A stretch of 20,181 bases of DNA, from positions 1 to 20,181 of the IMG/VR virus record IMGVR_UViG_3300048588_000158; one strand, written 5' to 3'. The position numbers and the translations under genes are program-made. Origin of the DNA: a virus. This document shows, in pieces, positions 19,381 through 20,181 of the stretch (position 1 is its first letter; the number at the start of each line of letters is the position of its first letter). The notes below the pieces were generated by a model. That model did no database searches and was not told where the DNA came from. It saw nothing but the letters and a program-made list of their open reading frames with translations.

Positions 19381-19410
19381 CATCCCGGCTCATCCCGGCT
19401 CATCCCGGGC
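19381..19410. repeat. Three tandem copies of a 10-bp unit
   Basis: catcccggct, catcccggct and catcccgggc follow each other directly, preceded by a partial copy-like 'ctt'. The repeat lies just beyond the last phage gene. Its role is unknown; it may be part of phage intergenic sequence, a transposase-binding array or a product of slippage. Confidence 0.85.
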
Positions 19411-19587
19411 AATTTTCAAGCTCCTCCGTCCCTCTTTATCAAGCTCCGGCTCAAGCAAGAGTCTTCGAAGCAGCGATCTTCACGTCAAGCCACTGTCGCC
19501 AGCCCGAAGCGCATGATCGCTTTGAAACAGCAAGCCTGATCCCTCACCCCTCAGCCCTCAGCCCTGCTCTCATTTGTGAACAAAGCG

Positions 19588-19615
19588 TTGCCCCTTGCCG
19601 AGCTTGGGCTACACT
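19588..19615 (+). promoter_or_regulatory. Sigma-70-like promoter of the oxidoreductase gene
   Basis: TTGCCC (19588-19593), 16 bases, then TACACT (19610-19615) gives good -35 and -10 boxes. A start near 19622 leaves a leader of about 29 bases that contains GGGGGAAG just before the ATG at 19651. The gene would thus be transcribed independently of the prophage. Confidence 0.62.
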
Positions 19616-19650
19616 AGGCCGGGGCGTTGAGCAGACTTCTGGGGGAAGTG

Positions 19651-20181
19651 ATGACCGAGCAGGTCAAGATCGCCATTGTCGGTTCCGGACCGGGCGGCAA
19701 GAGCGCAGCGGCACGAGCGGCCAAGCACGGCGTCTCGCACATTCTGCTGGAAGCTTCGGCACAGCTGTCGAACACGATCTACCAGTACCAGAAAGGCAAG
19801 CACGTCATGGCCGAGCCGGACGCGCTGCCGCTGCGTTCGGATGCGCCCTTCGAGGCGGGCAGCCGTGAGGCCATCCTGGAAGCGTGGGACAAGGCCATGG
19901 CGGACTGCGGCGTGAACATCCGCTACAACGCCGAGGTCAGCAAGATCACGCCGCTCGAGCCCGGTTTCGAACTGAGCATGGTCGACGGCAGCAAGCTGCG
20001 GGCGGAGTTTGTCGTGCTGGGCATCGGCCTGCAGGGCAATCTGCGCAAGATGGGGGTACCGGGCGAGGAAGCGCCCTTCGTCCAGTATCAGCTCGACGAT
20101 CCGGACGAGTACGAATCCGAGACGATCATCGTGGTCGGCGCCGGCGATGCCGCGATCGAGAACGCGATCGCGCTGGCGAAG
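19651..20181 (+). CDS. FAD/NAD(P)-dependent pyridine nucleotide-disulfide oxidoreductase-type protein (N-terminal part, cut by window edge)
   Basis: The visible 177 residues begin MTEQVKIAIVGSGPGGKSAAARAAKHG, a GxGxxG dinucleotide fold for FAD with the second-strand E (LLEAS). The chain has an ATG-like linker EFVVLGIGLQG (about 127-137, the second flavoprotein strand) and a second Rossmann start TIIVVGAGDAAIEN (about 159-172) for NAD(P)H. This is the tandem nucleotide-fold order of thioredoxin-reductase-like proteins. The redox CxxC region is not reached. A strong ribosome site and own promoter precede it. It is most likely a chromosomal gene flanking the prophage; phage cargo is the alternative. 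Substrate unknown. Confidence 0.85.
   Translation, partial: MTEQVKIAIVGSGPGGKSAAARAAKHGVSHILLEASAQLSNTIYQYQKGKHVMAEPDALPLRSDAPFEAGSREAILEAWDKAMADCGVNIRYNAEVSKITPLEPGFELSMVDGSKLRAEFVVLGIGLQGNLRKMGVPGEEAPFVQYQLDDPDEYESETIIVVGAGDAAIENAIALAK

Larger units (their letters stand above)
19326..19650. other. Non-coding junction between prophage gene G and the chromosomal-type gene
   Basis: No convincing gene occurs in these 325 bases. It contains a CAATACT box near 19355, like the one in the possible late promoter at 10600, so the first part may be phage sequence leading to a lost gene I. Then come a three-copy 10-bp repeat (19381-19410) and a CCCTCA-rich repeat (about 19541-19566). Last is a sigma-70-like promoter (19588-19615) for the downstream gene. 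The open frame through 19177-19539 has low-complexity translation and is not gene-like. The phage/host breakpoint, if real, probably lies between about 19400 and 19580; I see no recognisable Mu-type end. Confidence 0.6.

Noticed and set aside
1-20181. CRISPR arrays, tRNA or rRNA genes
   Set aside because: No regularly spaced direct repeats of CRISPR length and no recognisable tRNA or rRNA segments were seen; the only tandem repeats are 7-10 bp units.

Overview
The window is almost entirely a Mu-type (transposable) prophage in a high-GC proteobacterium. The visible hallmarks are a DDE transposase with its AAA+ partner (MuA/MuB-like), a Gam host-nuclease inhibitor, a GemA/gp16 (DUF1018) protein, and a rightward set with the Mu-style order gp25 (DUF2730), gp26, gp27 (DUF3486 small terminase), gp28 (large terminase), gp29 (DUF935 portal), F and G. 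The host cannot be fixed from this sequence. GC content, codon use and the flanking oxidoreductase would suit a Xanthomonadaceae-like gammaproteobacterium or a betaproteobacterium, but this is a weak inference.

Layout. Positions 1-8737 form a long leftward (minus-strand) early region. It runs from a Ner-like DNA-binding protein (8737) through small regulators, a coiled-coil protein, transposase A, ATPase B, five small accessory genes, Gam, a winged-helix-like protein and GemA. A strong factor-independent terminator follows at 488-519. A separate short unit (75-aa protein and a Rha-like regulator) then runs off the left edge. Nearly every neighbour pair overlaps by the 4-base ATGA or GTGA motif, so this is one tightly coupled operon.

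Positions 8738-8822 are the switch. A leftward promoter and a rightward repressor promoter face each other and share an 18-bp palindrome (8779-8796). The rightward arm begins with the C-type repressor (8823), followed by two small membrane proteins and a frameshifted gene. A two-gene minus-strand island (10082-10503) interrupts it. The lysis and packaging genes follow: SAR-type endolysin, several tiny membrane proteins, an Rz/Rz1 spanin pair nested in two frames, a TraR/DksA zinc finger, gp25-gp27, terminase, portal, F and G. This divergent early-left/late-right plan resembles my recollection of BcepMu-type phages rather than Mu itself, where early and late genes run the same way.

The structural set stops after G at 19325. 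The protease/scaffold, major head and tail genes that should follow are absent. Instead there are about 325 bp of non-coding, repeat-containing sequence and then the start of an apparently chromosomal FAD/NAD(P)-dependent oxidoreductase with its own sigma-70-like promoter. The prophage therefore appears deleted at its right side (or interrupted by a cargo gene, or misassembled here). If the deletion is real, the element could still be regulated and possibly transpose its left end, but could not make virions by itself.

I did not find a clearly new defence or anti-defence system. The least explained parts are the membrane pair next to the repressor, the minus-strand island with its hairpin, the series of very small membrane peptides in the lysis/packaging region, and the abrupt right boundary. 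All family names come from recognising motifs and gene order by eye; no database search was run.
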